Shown: positions 11,641 through 23,689 of the stretch, one piece after another
Layout: every line of letters begins with the position of its first letter
Position numbering within the stretch: position 1 is the first letter of the stretch
NCBI GenBank assembly: GCA_947095535.1
Contig: OX352773.1
Span: 263,337,590 to 263,401,589 of the forward strand
Direction of reading: 5' to 3'
DNA: 64,000 nt
Source: Poecilobothrus nobilitatus
Taxonomy: Eukaryota; Arthropoda; Insecta; Diptera; Dolichopodidae
Notes under the pieces: generated by a model
The model's database searches: none
What the model was told of the DNA's origin: nothing
The model's input: the letters and a program-made list of their open reading frames with translations, nothing else
Translations under genes and position numbers: made by a program

Positions 11641-12463
11641 GAAATTTATATCACAGCTATTTATATCACAGCTTGTAAATGTATTGCAAACAGTAGACAG
11701 ACGTAATTAAACTAAACTGGCAGATGAAAATTTTGTAAAACATATTTTAACAATATTTTAAATCTGGAAATCTACTAAAGAAAATATTTTTGAAATTTAA
11801 CTGTACCACATAACAAAATAATTACAGTATTTTAATACGTCAAATGTATATACATACGTTTATACGTTTTTTATTTGCCATTTATATACATACAGGGTAT
11901 ATAGATATAGTATAATATATAATAATATTCTTATATATATATATTTAATTTTTACATAATTTAATGATAAACGTTATAATGATTAGAAAAATGTTTCAAA
12001 GCTTTTTAAATCTCTGCTAATGATAAAAATAAAATAGAAAAAAAAAAAAAATAAATTTTTCTGACAATTTATTATTTTTGTTTTAAAAGAACGAAAAGAA
12101 AAGCCTGAAAATTAATTCTTTGTATATGTATTATGTACGGATGAAAATTAAATGTTTCAAACTTTATTTGAATATTTGAGTTATAAAAAAAAAAAAAAAT
12201 AAATAAAATAAAATACAAATAATTTATATAAATTATTTGTAAAATTTTGTACAATATAATATTAAATAATCACGTAAATTTTTATATTTGAATCATGTTC
12301 AGAAAATTTAATATATTTTTTTATTTTTTTTTATTTTCAAATTGAAAATGAATTTATTTTGTTTAAATATATTTATTAAACTCTTTTATATCAACATATA
12401 TTAATTATATCGCATATTTAACGAAAGTATTATCATCAGCGTTAAAAATTTAAGTGACAGGAA
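11641..12463. other. AT-rich spacer, no gene seen
   Basis: Very AT-rich with (TA)n-like patches near 11930-11945 and long A runs near 12040 and 12185. Nothing recognised. Confidence 0.4.
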
Positions 12464-12799
12464 GTGATTGCGAGACTGGCATACTATATAGTTAAGCGCC
12501 CCTCTAAATGTTTATTATTATCGTGTAACACGTCATCATGTCGCGTAATTAATAATCCATATACATTCTCAAATCACTTTTTGCTATTCCTTTTTCGATC
12601 TAATCATGAATATACAAGTCCTATACTTTGTCATCAATATAATGTCCATAATATAAATAGAATTCAAGCCTTTCGAAAAAAACTTCAAAGATTTGTTTTT
12701 GAATTTGATGGTGGTTCGATCCAGCGTCATTTAGCACCGCATTTTAATACGTTTAAGCTAATAAATTTAAACTTAATTAGTTCTAGTAGGGTAGTATAA
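12464..12799 (+). pseudogene. LINE reverse-transcriptase C-terminal fragment
   Basis: An open stretch of 111 codons whose second half reads like the end of a jockey/CR1-type reverse-transcriptase region: RSNHEYTSPI (family: slvRSnLEYaSpiW), then NVHNINRIQAFRKKLQRFVF (family: hInrIEavQkkFlrF), then HFNTFKLINLN (family: Ln.l.L..RR). It is far shorter than a full ORF2 of about 900 residues, the catalytic FADD box is absent, and the sequence on both sides is plain AT-rich DNA. I read it as a truncated relic. Confidence 0.6.
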
Positions 12800-13108
12800 T
12801 AGGGTAGCTTATATTGTGTTTATTACACAAATTATAAGATATGAGATTGTTTTATAACTCTTTTATAAAAAGCGTGGTTATAAATGAGAGTTATAATAAT
12901 TAGTAATGCTTTTCGATTTGAAAACTTCTGCTGTGTTCACTTTCGTCGAACTAGCTGGGATGAGAAAATTGAGACCATTACTAGAATGTTTATGTTAATT
13001 GAATGATAAATTTTTTTTTTTTTGTACTTTAAAAATTTTAAAATCGCTTCTTTAGACAAAATTTATTCGCTAACTAATGTGTACTGATAATTTTTATTTT
13101 ATTTTTAG

Positions 13109-13277
13109 TGCATTTCTCTGCCACATAAATTTGAACAGGAAATTGCATAGCCTTTCCTTTTCAGCGTGGCTGTAAATGTCGTAAGGGGGTACAAATTTTA
13201 CGACGTGTTTGGGATTCGAACCCACATTCCCTCCGTGTTTACAGCGTATTTTATGTGCTCTTACCCACTAGGCCCCT
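13109..13277 (-). repeat. SINE-A copy 2
   Basis: On the minus strand the tRNA-like head runs into GGGTTCGAATCCCAAACACG (box B), then the body with GTCGTAAAATTTG...CCCTTACGAC and the tail phrase CAGAGAAATGCA. A deletion of about seven bases has removed part of the GGCCTCGGTGGCC head. Near-matching eight-base flanks TACTGATA (13082-13089) and TACTGACA (13278-13285) look like an ageing target-site duplication. Confidence 0.85.
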
Positions 13278-13672
13278 ACTGACAGTTTTTTTACTTAACT
13301 GATTAATCCGGAGCTGTAATTGCAAATAATATATTACACGGTTGGATTATAAGTTAGAACTAATTTTTAAAATTTGTAGAAAAATTCAAAATATAGGCTT
13401 TCAAAAATTGTTAAAAATTAACAATAATTTACCTTATTCTTACAGACATATAATTTTAAAAACTTGTTAAATTGAATGAAATTTATAATGCCTTATAACA
13501 GGGGTAATGTCTCTCTGTAATCGAAAAAAAGTGAGAAATGTTTTTAGGTCGTTCCATCGGTGAATCATAAAAAAATATTTAATAAATTAATATTTTTATT
13601 ATAAATGAGAAAAACGAGGAAGAGTATAGGGTTGTCTGTTTCAACTCTAAGGAAACTTACGTACATATTATA

Positions 13673-13738
13673 TACCGATTACATTAATTTTAATAATTTT
13701 TTAGAAAATTAAAGATATCTAACTTAATGTAATCGGTA
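13673..13738. repeat. 15-bp perfect inverted repeat, 36-nt loop
   Basis: TACCGATTACATTAA at 13673-13687 is exactly reversed as TTAATGTAATCGGTA at 13724-13738. The arms could form a stem-loop. It lies just inside the stem-loop end of the H2 relic and is not seen in other H2 copies. Confidence 0.7.
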
Positions 13739-14318
13739 CTTAGATATATTTATACAAATTTCGGAGTTGGATGAAAGCTACTTGAATTGAGATATCTAGG
13801 TCAATTAAGTACTTAATTATACTCAAAAAAAAGAGTTGTATGGTAATTATTACAAACCTGTAATCATCCAGTCTCGTGCTTTATTTTATTGCTGTTCTTC
13901 GTTCAACAATAGCATATTTTAGCATGAAACTTGGTGATTACTTTCCATATGACAGTTTGTATGTATACAAAAAAATAATAATAAGGGTGAATCCCCACGT
14001 GCAGTCGGGCAGGGGAATACTGGATTTAGACTTATGGTTAGACGTGGTTAGACTTATTATTATTATTAAAGAATTAGTTTAGGTTTAACCTTCATTTATT
14101 AAACTTAATTTAACATTTAAATTGAAATGCGATTTTTCAAATTATTTATAAAAAAAGCTTCAGTCTATTAAACGGACTTACAATGATAATTTTTAGAAAT
14201 ATTTAAAAATGAATTAAGTATGTATTCAAAAATGAAAAGTATTTACTTATGCTTGTTACGATATAATTTTAAAAGAAATTTCCTGACTTACAAATTACAA
14301 CGTTAATATTAACCATTG

Positions 14319-14458
14319 GGAGCCTCACTGGCCTAGTGGGTAAGAGCATAAAAAATACGCTGTAAAACCGAGCTAGTGTGGGCTCAGCCACGTTTGAAAA
14401 GGAAAGGCTGTGTAATTTCTTGTTCACATTTATGTTAACAGATAAATGCAGTAAAAAA
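14319..14458 (+). repeat. SINE-A copy 3 with perfect target-site duplication
   Basis: Head GGAGCCTCACTGGCCTAGTG and a damaged box B, then AAAAGGAAAGGCTGTGTAAT and TGTTCACATTTATG, ending in GCAGTAAAAAA. The 11-base string ATTAACCATTG flanks it on both sides (14308-14318 and 14459-14469), the classic sign of target-primed insertion. The body lacks the GTCGTAAG stem-loop found in the other copies, so this is an internally deleted form. Confidence 0.9.
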
Positions 14459-14469
14459 ATTAACCATTG

Positions 14470-15716
14470 CCACTAAAAAATTGACAAATGTATTTATATG
14501 AGAAAAAGTCAGCGTCAGTACACTACTTGTTTTTTTTTTTTAAATATATAGGTACTAAAATAAAACTAATTTATGATTTAAAATCAAGGTCGAAATAAAA
14601 AAAGAGTACCTAGGTATAAATATTTTGTAAAAAAGAAAAAGGTGAATAGAATATGAAATAACTTTGATAAGTTTTAATTAAATTCATGTTAATTAGAAAA
14701 TGTGTTACAATATAAAAACTTTAAATATATATAAAAAAAAGTTATTAAAATTATAGGTAAAACAAATTATTAAAAAATATTAATGAACCTTGAAAACTTT
14801 TTTGAAGACTTCATTGGTTAATTTATGATTAAAAATTATTGTAATAGTTGTAATAATTATAAATTAACAAAAATAATTTATATTAAAATAGATTAAAACT
14901 TATACAAATAAATAATAAATAAAAAAGAAAAAAAAATGTATAAATGAGAATAATAAAACTATTAAAGAAAGCTTATTTTTATCGTAGATGTTTAAAATTA
15001 AATTTTGAATAAAGTTTAAAATAAAAATTTTGTAACATAATAATTAATACCTCGTATATACCCTATAAATATATTTCATTAACTTTTGGTTAATGTAAGT
15101 TGAATTATATCCCTTTTACTTGAACGAAAAACATTTTTACTTTAAGTGAAAGTTTTTTTTACTTTAACTGAAGAGTTTTTACTTTTAGTGAAGATCTTTT
15201 ACTTTAAATGAAAACATTTTATTTTAAATAAAGGATTAATATAAATAATATTAATTATAAAAGGTATATTATAATATAATTATAGTGATATGTAATATAT
15301 GTAGTAGACGGCTTAGAAATAAAGAAATATTTACGTTTCATAGAATTGTACGAAAGCAAAAGTCGAGTAACTAAACTGTTTCATCAACAGTTTAGTGACA
15401 TTAACGATTTCAAAAATTGAAACTTATAGTCAAATATTAATAATAAATGGCATCCATTAAGCCTACCATCCTTATACCAGTGGGAAGGAATGTATGTAAA
15501 TAATAAATCTCATATATTCATATATTCAAAAAGACATTAAAATATTATCTATAATTAAAAAAATCATCACTTAATGTAAAAATATCATCATTTAAAGTAA
15601 AAATGTATTCAGTTAAACTAAAAATATCTTCAGTTAAAATAAAAAAGGTATATTAATTAAAATTGTACAATCTTTGAATAACTCGGTTTATATAATAATT
15701 TTAAATAGTTTATTTA
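14470..15716. other. AT-rich sequence, no gene recognised
   Basis: Mostly A/T tracts. At 15100-15240 and again at 15555-15650 there are loose repeats of a TACTTTAAGTGAA-like phrase (TTACTTTAAGTGAAAG, TTACTTTAACTGAAG, TTTACTTTTAGTGAAG and, inverted, CATCATTTAAAGTAAAAAT), forming a weak inverted arrangement about 450 bp apart. Nothing coding. Confidence 0.4.
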
Positions 15717-15787
15717 TCCAAGCCAAGCAAATTTAACAGAAGTTATGGCCATAAAACTTGATTATTTTTTAGAAAATTACAGATTAT

Positions 15788-16600
<813 letters not shown>

Positions 16601-17008
16601 TACTTATATTTAATAAACACTGAGTTATCTTCGTATAAAAAAAGAAGTTATATGGCAGCTACCCGAATTTCCTACTTTAGATCAACCAAATTTTACAGAA
16701 ATTGTTGGCATTAAATTATAGCTATATTCAATAGATACTAAATTATTTTCATTTAAATCTGGAAGTTTTATGGCAGTTGTTTTTTACTAAAGTGGCATAG
16801 TAAAACGCTAAGAATATAAGCTTCTTTAGTTTTTGAGTTATCGTGACTACGGAAAGACGAATGAATATAGCTACATTGATTCAGAATTAGATTCAGAACA
16901 GGAATATAATATATACATTGTCGTATATAGCCCATTGTTTTAAGGTTTCACAAACGAAATAGAAAATTTAATATACACTTGAACTACATTCATACGGATA
17001 TAAAAATA

Positions 17009-17629
17009 AATAATGTTATACTATATCTATACTAATTTAAGGTCGTCAATCTTAGGACGGTCGAAACAAAACTAGATCGGAACAAAGCTGGATCGGAACA
17101 AAACATTTGATTTACCTTTATCTTTTATGAGTTAATTATTATAGCTCTTAAACAACTTTATAGAAAAGCATTTTAGATACTAACACTGTATTTATGATTA
17201 TATTTCCTAACATTATTCATATACTTTGATTTAAATACATTTTATTATATTTGGAGATTTTTTGAAATTATTTCGTTATTATAAACGCTAATATTTTATT
17301 AAAATAAATCAATTGTAAAAAAATTTCTGTCAGTGCAAGATATTCTTATAAAAATCCTATAGGATACACCTATATAGCATACACGATTATCCGCAGAGTC
17401 TGTAGTACCTAATTAAAAACTTTATAAATCAAATTATTTCCCCTTAAACGTGATATTCACGGTCTATTGAATTTTGAGGAGTAGAAGTTTTCAAAAATAA
17501 TTTCTAAACTTTAAGCGATCATATATGAATTTAAAATATATCCAGACAAAGCACATCATTTGTTCATTTTTATAAACTTATTTTTATTTTGGCAAAAATA
17601 ATATTGAAACAAAATAGCTGTATGTGTAT
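17009..17629. other. AT-rich spacer, no gene seen
   Basis: Starts with short tandem phrases (GGTCGAAACAAAACTAGATC, GGAACAAAGCTGGATCGGAA), then AT-rich DNA. No gene or known repeat recognised. Confidence 0.4.
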
Positions 17630-18400
17630 TTTTAAGCATATTTTTCAAAACTTTTTTGAAGCTTATTAGCTTCTCTCTGTTCGTCAATCAGTTCGATCGT
17701 CCTTTCGTTTCCAAAACTTCTATAGTTTTAAGATAGGTTTAAAAATTAGTTTAAGATAGGTTAATACACACCATTTTAGATAGGTTCAACAAAATTAATA
17801 TTGTGGAACAACGTTTTTATGTAACCCCATCCATTAATGAGCTCATATAGTTGAAAAAAGTTTTAAATTCAAATGTGTACATCTCAGGTTCTGCTCTACA
17901 TTTTTCCAATCTAAAACTTTTGCAAAATTTTGTTTTTTTCATATTTCTGGCACGCTTTTGGATAGAATCTTGATATTTTAAGTTGAGAAAATTAATATTG
18001 TGGAACAACGTTTTTATGTAACCCCATCCATTAATGAGCTCATATAGTTGAAAAAAAGTTCTAAATTCAAATGTGTACATCTCAGGTTCTGCTTAACATT
18101 TTTCCAATCTAAAAATTTTGCAAAATTTTGTTTTTTTTCATATTTCTGGCACGCTTTTGGATAGAATCTTGATATTTTGAGTGCAAAAAATTTATTTCAG
18201 AATTAGCATAAGTTACCTCAAGTTTTAACATAAGTTATCGAAAGTTACCTTACTTTTTTTTGAATCTCTCTTTGTTTAAAAGTTATTAAGGGTAATAAAT
18301 TGCAAAATTTATTATTTTTAGATATCTGAAACTTAGGAACCTTAATTCAAAAATAAAAATTTTGACAAATTTTCCTTAGATATAAAATTCTATGAAATAT
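17630..18400 (+). repeat. H3 repeat, copy 3, with internal duplication
   Basis: Begins like the other plus-oriented H3 copies with CTCTCTGTTCGTCAATC and a CGTCC motif, then CCAAAACTTCTATAG and CTGGCACGCTTTTGGATAG. It includes a 197-bp tandem duplication. No coding content; the antisense frame over it follows the duplication. Confidence 0.6.
17791..18184 (+). repeat. 197-bp tandem duplication
   Basis: Unit 1 at 17791-17987 and unit 2 at 17988-18184 start AAAATTAATATTGTGG and run through GAGCTCATATAGTTG and CACGCTTTTGGATAG. They differ at only a few bases, so the duplication is recent relative to the decay of the host element. Confidence 0.9.
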
Positions 18401-19770
18401 TATGAATTTTGATGCAATTCTTAACAGCTTTTAGAAAATGTGCATTTTTAAAAACCTATTGTTTAACATTCTGTTTTGTTTGTATTATTTTTAAATTTTT
18501 CCATGAACATTTTTTTAGAATACTCCGATTCCTTCAGAATGTAATTAGCATTGACTATTTAAAAAAAAAAATTATAGTTAATTTAATGGAAATTTTCTAC
18601 TGTACCACAATATAAAAATAGAAATTTTTATATCTACATAGAATATATTTAAGATACAATATTGCAATTTAAAATAAAATGAATTGAATCTTTTTACCTA
18701 ATTTTAATTTGACCTAAAATATTACCCATTAAAAGTAACTTTTATTTTCAATAAAATAAAGGCAAATAAAAAAAAACAATTTTATGTTCTATATTTTAGG
18801 CTCAATAATAATGTCCTTTAAGTCATGTTTTTTAAAATGAATGTTCAAATAAAATGTTCAAAAGTCACAAAACCACATTATGTTATAAAAAATTACTTTT
18901 TTTTTTTTTTTTTTTATAAAATATCTGATTTTCAGTTTTATATAATATAATTTTTTATATACACTTTTTAAAGAAAATATTGTATAATTAAATAGTAATA
19001 AATTAAAATAGTATCTTTTAATTTATTTATATTACGTGAACAAATAATATTTACTTTTATGTAGTCCTTATAAACATTTTTGTTTTTTTTAAAAAAACAT
19101 ATATCTTATGCATTTTATTTTCATTCACTAAAGTATTATGTTACATATTTTTATGTTTATTCTTTATAAAAAAAAATAGAAACATATTTATGGTAAAAAA
19201 AACACACATTTTCAAATCAATATACAGTCAATACTAGTATATTATACTCCTATATAAACAACACAAAATCTAAATTCAATAAACCTATAACTGAACTAAC
19301 CAACTAACCAACTTTTATTGTTATATTTATTATCCTATAAGCGTAGTCTCACATTTTTCTCTCCCTCTCTGATAAACAGATTACATAAAATTTAAAAAAA
19401 ATAGTTTAAAGTATAAAAAATCAGCTTTGTCCACCACAGAACTAGTATAATGCAAAGTTTAATACAAAGTTTAAACGAAAAGTATAATGCAAAGTTTTAT
19501 AAATTTTTTATAAAATAATTTATCGCAAAGCAATCGAATTCGAAAAAATTCATTCATACATCCATATTCTATATATACATACTATATGTACATGAATTTT
19601 TTTTTTTTTTTTTTAAACTAGAAGTAAAAAATAATAATAAGTGTAAACAAATTTATTTATTATAAGTGTGTATATATGTAGGTACAAAACTAAATATAAA
19701 TTTTTATTGGTGCATATTCTACATTAAAATTGGATTTTCTAATGCAGTCACACAAAATAACCTGTTTAAT
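18401..19770. other. AT-rich DNA, no gene recognised
   Basis: Long T and A runs (for example near 18900 and 19600) and plain AT-rich text. Nothing recognised on either strand. Confidence 0.45.
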
Positions 19771-19912
19771 AACCCAACGGGAAAAAAGAGAAGTGTTTCC
19801 TCTGGAAGGTGTCTCAGAAGCACTCATTTAAAACAAAAAAAAATCGTGCGATGAATGAGAAGCAATAAATCATGCATTCTAGAACGCTTCTAAAGAAGCG
19901 CTTCCGAAACAA
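19771..19912. repeat. Inverted relative of the block at 22200-22322
   Basis: CCCAACGGGAAAAAAGAGAAG resembles the reverse complement of 22297-22322 (CCCAGCGGGAAAAAGAAGC). Both blocks also carry GCATTCTAGAA/GCATTCTGGAA and an AAGCGCTT motif. They could be the termini of one 2.55-kb element or two unrelated copies of a palindromic repeat. Confidence 0.4.
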
Positions 19913-20230
19913 ATGATATTGTTTTTTGTTTTTTTTTTAAACCGAAGCGAATCAAATATCTTTTTGTATACCTCTGAAATGCATATACATACATATTATT
20001 ATCATGGCTATGAATTTTTGTAATTTTCGATAATACCGTTACAAATTATGTTTCTGCTTGTTTTATGTTTAAATAATAATTGTTAGAAAAAAATTATTAG
20101 ATGATTCGTTCATTGTACTTTGATTTACGCTAGTGTAAAGTTATAATTGATCTTTTTGGTAAGCTTTTTCATATTGTCATTTACCAGTAACATCTATTAT
20201 ATGTATATAATATATAATTTTGTATTTCAG

Positions 20231-20335
20231 AAGTTGCCAAAAAATGAAAATTTTGGATTCGTCCAATTTGGAGAGAATATGAGAGCTGGATTTCGTGCCA
20301 AAAAAATAAATTTAATGCAAAAACATTTAATTGAT
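20231..20335 (+). other. Possible exon-like stretch, unrecognised
   Basis: A pyrimidine-rich TTTTGTATTTCAG at 20218-20230 is a good splice-acceptor match, followed by 105 bases open in one frame and then ATTGATGTAAAA, a weak donor. The peptide includes ENFGFVQF, which resembles an RRM RNP1 octamer except for its first two residues. The rest does not look like an RRM. No neighbouring exon was found. Confidence 0.15.
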
Positions 20336-20532
20336 GTAAAAATGTTTAATTTTTTTCCTAATTTTTATTGTAAATAATTTATTTTTTTGGATACTACTAT
20401 GCTTAAATTGAAAATTTTCATATTTTATATGCTTTTATATTAACTCGTCGGTGTCAGTTTATTTATTTATTTATTTATTTGTCATTCTGTCACGCTTTTT
20501 ATTATCTTCGTAATCTGTTAGAAACATTTGTA

Positions 20533-21300
20533 AGTGTTGTATGGTGCAGAGGAAAGTGTACAGGTTTCAAAAGTGGAGGTCATGTTGTTCGAATCTAGTT
20601 CACATGCAACTTTTTTTTTTTAACATCTATTCATCAACATTTTTTGAATAAAATATGTATATATTTTGTATATATGACTTTGAAACTTAAATTTTTATCT
20701 CTAAATTCATGCATACAATACACGTGCAATATATTTTTGATCTTTTCTCCTATAATAGTATATTTTTCTGTATGTTGCTAAATTATTTTGTTTACAACAT
20801 TTGTTTAGTATTTAAATCAAAATATTTGCTGTCAACATTCTTTAATGCATATTGAATATGCATGGTTAAAAATTAAGATTTTATGTTCGTAATATGTTCG
20901 TTAAATATTTAAGTGTTGTATAGTGCAGAGGAGAGTGTAGAGGTTTTGAAAGCAAGGGTAGTTTGGTTCGAATCCAATTCGTGTACGTACATTTTTTTTT
21001 TCTTTGTTAACTGTATTCATCAACATTTTTTTAATAAAATTTTATGCATACAATACACATGTATTTGATCTTTCCTGCTATAATAATTTAGTTCAATCAA
21101 TCTTGATGTGCACATGTATTTTGTATTAGAATTTAGCAAAACACAAAATATATAGGTACAATATTTTTATGTTGCTAAATTATTTTGTTTTAAAACATTT
21201 GTTTAGGATTTAAATCAGAATATTTGTTGTCAACATTCTTTATTGCATATTGAATATGCATGGCGTTAAAAATTAATGTTTTATGTGTTTTATTTAGGAA
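20533..21300 (+). repeat. Tandemly duplicated segment with tRNA-like motif
   Basis: Two adjacent diverged copies. Each starts AGTGTTGTATGGTGCAGAGG (20533) or AGTGTTGTATAGTGCAGAGG (20912), continues to a box-B-like GTTCGAATC(T/C)A, a T run, CATCAACATTTTTT, and finally TGTTGCTAAATTATTTTG with TTGCATATTGAATATGCATG-like text. The offset is 379 bp at the start and 397 bp near the end, so an indel of about 18 bp separates them. It looks like a third tRNA-derived repeat that was duplicated with its flank. Confidence 0.75.
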
Positions 21301-21421
21301 CATTTATTATGTATTTTGTGTATATAGGTTATACATATAAAATTTCATTCAAAATAATTCCAATTGCCAAAATCAAACTACATCCATACATAATATATTT
21401 TTGTATGTACCTAGTAAAGAA

Positions 21422-21737
21422 TATAATAAAATAATATGTAAAAAAAATATTTTTTAAAATATGCTTTTATCGAAACCAAATTATAATATAAAGTAAATTG
21501 CTGGAATAAGGTTAAATAAAGATCTACGAAATTTGAGGTTCGTCTTTCTTTTTTATTCCTTGTTTACTTTTATATTATAACAGTCCAAAATGCTTGCACT
21601 AGCAACTCACTTTTATATTATAACAGTCCAAAAAGCTAAAGTTTTGCAATCAATTTTATTTTCTACTTTTTAGGGAGCGATTCGGTTTCGATAAAAGCAT
21701 ATTTTAAAAAATATTTTTTTTACATTATTTTATTATA
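21422..21737. mobile_element. MITE with ~56-bp terminal inverted repeats
   Basis: The left arm TATAATAAAATAATATGTAA...CGAAACCAAA (21422-21480) is mirrored by TTCGGTTTCGATAAAAGCAT...TTATTTTATTATA (21681-21737), with one 2-base indel and about one substitution. The 200-bp centre has no coding frame but carries CTTTTATATTATAACAGTCC twice, 43 bp apart (21568 and 21611). Size, long near-perfect inverted ends and lack of coding are typical of a miniature inverted-repeat element. The superfamily and target-site duplication are not clear because the flanks are AT-rich. Confidence 0.75.
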
Positions 21738-22040
21738 ATCCTTATCGATATAATTTTCTAAAGCATCACATTGATCTACAAAATGTTTAAACTTTTTAAA
21801 TTAATAATATTAATGTAGCTATTTTTTTTGCTTTTGCTTTTTTTTGCTTTATTTATATAATATGTATATTGATAAAATTATTTATTATTATACAATTTTA
21901 ATTTAACTAGTTTTATTTAAAAAGCTTCATAATAAAGTATAAAATAAAGGAACTCTTATATATTAAAAGGGAAACTTATTTTTGTTATTTAATTTGTACA
22001 CTTATAAGATTGAAATATATCCTTCTATAGTTTATTAATG

Positions 22041-22160
22041 CATAGCATTCTACATGCCTTCTCAGTCATGCCTTCTGGATGCGTTCCCAGTCATGCTTTT
22101 TACATGCCTTACCAGTCACACCTTATATATGCCTTTCTAGTCATACATTCTGAATCACTC
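22041..22160 (+). repeat. 25-bp minisatellite
   Basis: AGTC starts at 22064, 22089, 22114 and 22139, an exact 25-bp period, with a consensus near AGTCATGCCTTCTGGATGCC plus five bases. About 4.5 units. The 114-codon frame running through it has a period out of step with codons, so I do not call it a gene. Confidence 0.85.
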
Positions 22161-22189
22161 AAAAGGAATCTTACGAATCAAAAGTACGA

Positions 22190-22322
22190 ACGCGTTGCTT
22201 CTTTTTGCGGACATCTATATGAAAAAAGAAGCAATAAAATAATGGAACAGAAAGCGCTTTTTACCTTACTGGGAATACTTCCAGCATGCATTCTGGAATG
22301 CTTCTTTTTCCCGCTGGGAAAT
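22190..22322. repeat. Palindromic block, inverted partner of 19771
   Basis: Contains a local hairpin (TTGCTTCTTTTT ... AAAAAAGAAGCAA, about 22196-22234) and ends GCTTCTTTTTCCCGCTGGG, the inverted match to 19771-19795. Confidence 0.45.
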
Positions 22323-22382
22323 AATAAGAATAAAAGAATACTAATACAGTTTCACAAAATTACTAACAAATTTTTGTTTTAA

Positions 22383-23397
22383 GTACGGTGTTTATTGTAT
22401 GTTATGTACAAATGAATTTTTTATACAATATATCCTCTATATATTTTATTTATAATATGTGCTCTTTTATATACATCTAAGTAAGTATGTAATATGTATG
22501 TATATTATGCACTTAAGTATTTTAAAAAAAGATATTTATTTTAGTTGAATTCATTATTTTTGGAAGGAGCAAAAACATACACACAAACATTTTTTAGTTT
22601 GAATTTTTGGTCTTAAACAAGAGAATACATGTATGTATATAAGTATATAATTTTTTAGAGACATAAAAAAGATAAAAAGACAAATTAAAAAAAATTGTTC
22701 CATATTTGCATATGGTGTGCTGTTTGGACTTAGAAAAAAATATGTTATTTAATTAAATAAAAGTTAAAGTAAGTCGGATCAAAAAATATTTCTATGACAA
22801 GTTGTTCCTCTTTACTTGTTTAACAACTTTTTCTTAACAATATTTTATTATTTTTCTGTTACGAAATATTAAAAACGAAATATAGTAAACTACTACCTTC
22901 GATGTTCCGATTTGCTCTAAAAGCTGATAATTTATGTTAAAACCTTAATATAATCCGACCGAGCGAAATATTTCAAAAAATATCACACCCCTACATATCT
23001 TCATATAAAAATACGCACAAACAAACTCAACCCACACATAAACAGACATCACACTTAAAATACTCTTTTCAGTTTTCTACGCACCCACCGGATGCATATT
23101 TGAAAAAATCTCGGGTATAAATTTTTGTAAGAAGAAAACAACCTACCTTGCATGCTTTAGAAAATGTACCTTATAATAAAAACACCAGCAAAAACAAAAA
23201 CTTAAATAGAAATATTACCTATATTGTACTTATAGCTGTTACAAAACAAATGCAAAGAATTTTTATTTTTTTTGTATTGTTATCAATTTTAAAAGGTAAA
23301 TGAAAATTCTATCAAAATTTGCCGCAGGTGTTACTAGTAGCAATTTTTCATTTTATTTATTTTAATGTTGGACATACAAAAGTAAGTGTTTATTTCA

Positions 23398-23445
<48 letters not shown>

Positions 23446-23460
23446 TTAAATAACTGATAA
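22383..23460. other. AT-rich spacer, no gene recognised
   Basis: Plain AT-rich sequence. A pure (AT)n tract of about 32 bases lies at 23401-23434. Near 22980-23050 the text is richer in AC (ACACCCCTACATATC, CCCACACATAAACAG), but no frame or RNA motif was recognised. Confidence 0.4.
23401..23434. repeat. (AT)n microsatellite
   Basis: About 16 uninterrupted AT dinucleotides. Confidence 0.95.
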
Positions 23461-23689
23461 AGCTTTATGTACAGTTATGGAAATTTGATCAGAGAACAAG
23501 TGCGAGAGTGTGTCAATTTTAAGATAGCCATTCGCAAACATAATAATATCATACTGCTTAAGGAAAGCGATTATGAATATAAATATAAAATTTAGCATTA
23601 TTAAACTTTATTGTAATTCTTCTCTATTAGACTTATTTAACTAAAAAGATTTTTTTATGAACATTTCGATGTTGTATGCTAGCGACAAT

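Noticed and set aside
17817..18080. 87-codon minus-strand frame with a repeated peptide
   Set aside because: The peptide repeat is just the 197-bp DNA duplication in a non-coding H3 element.
22038..22382. 114-codon plus-strand ORF
   Set aside because: Its first third is a 25-bp minisatellite whose period is not a multiple of three, and the rest is palindromic repeat sequence.
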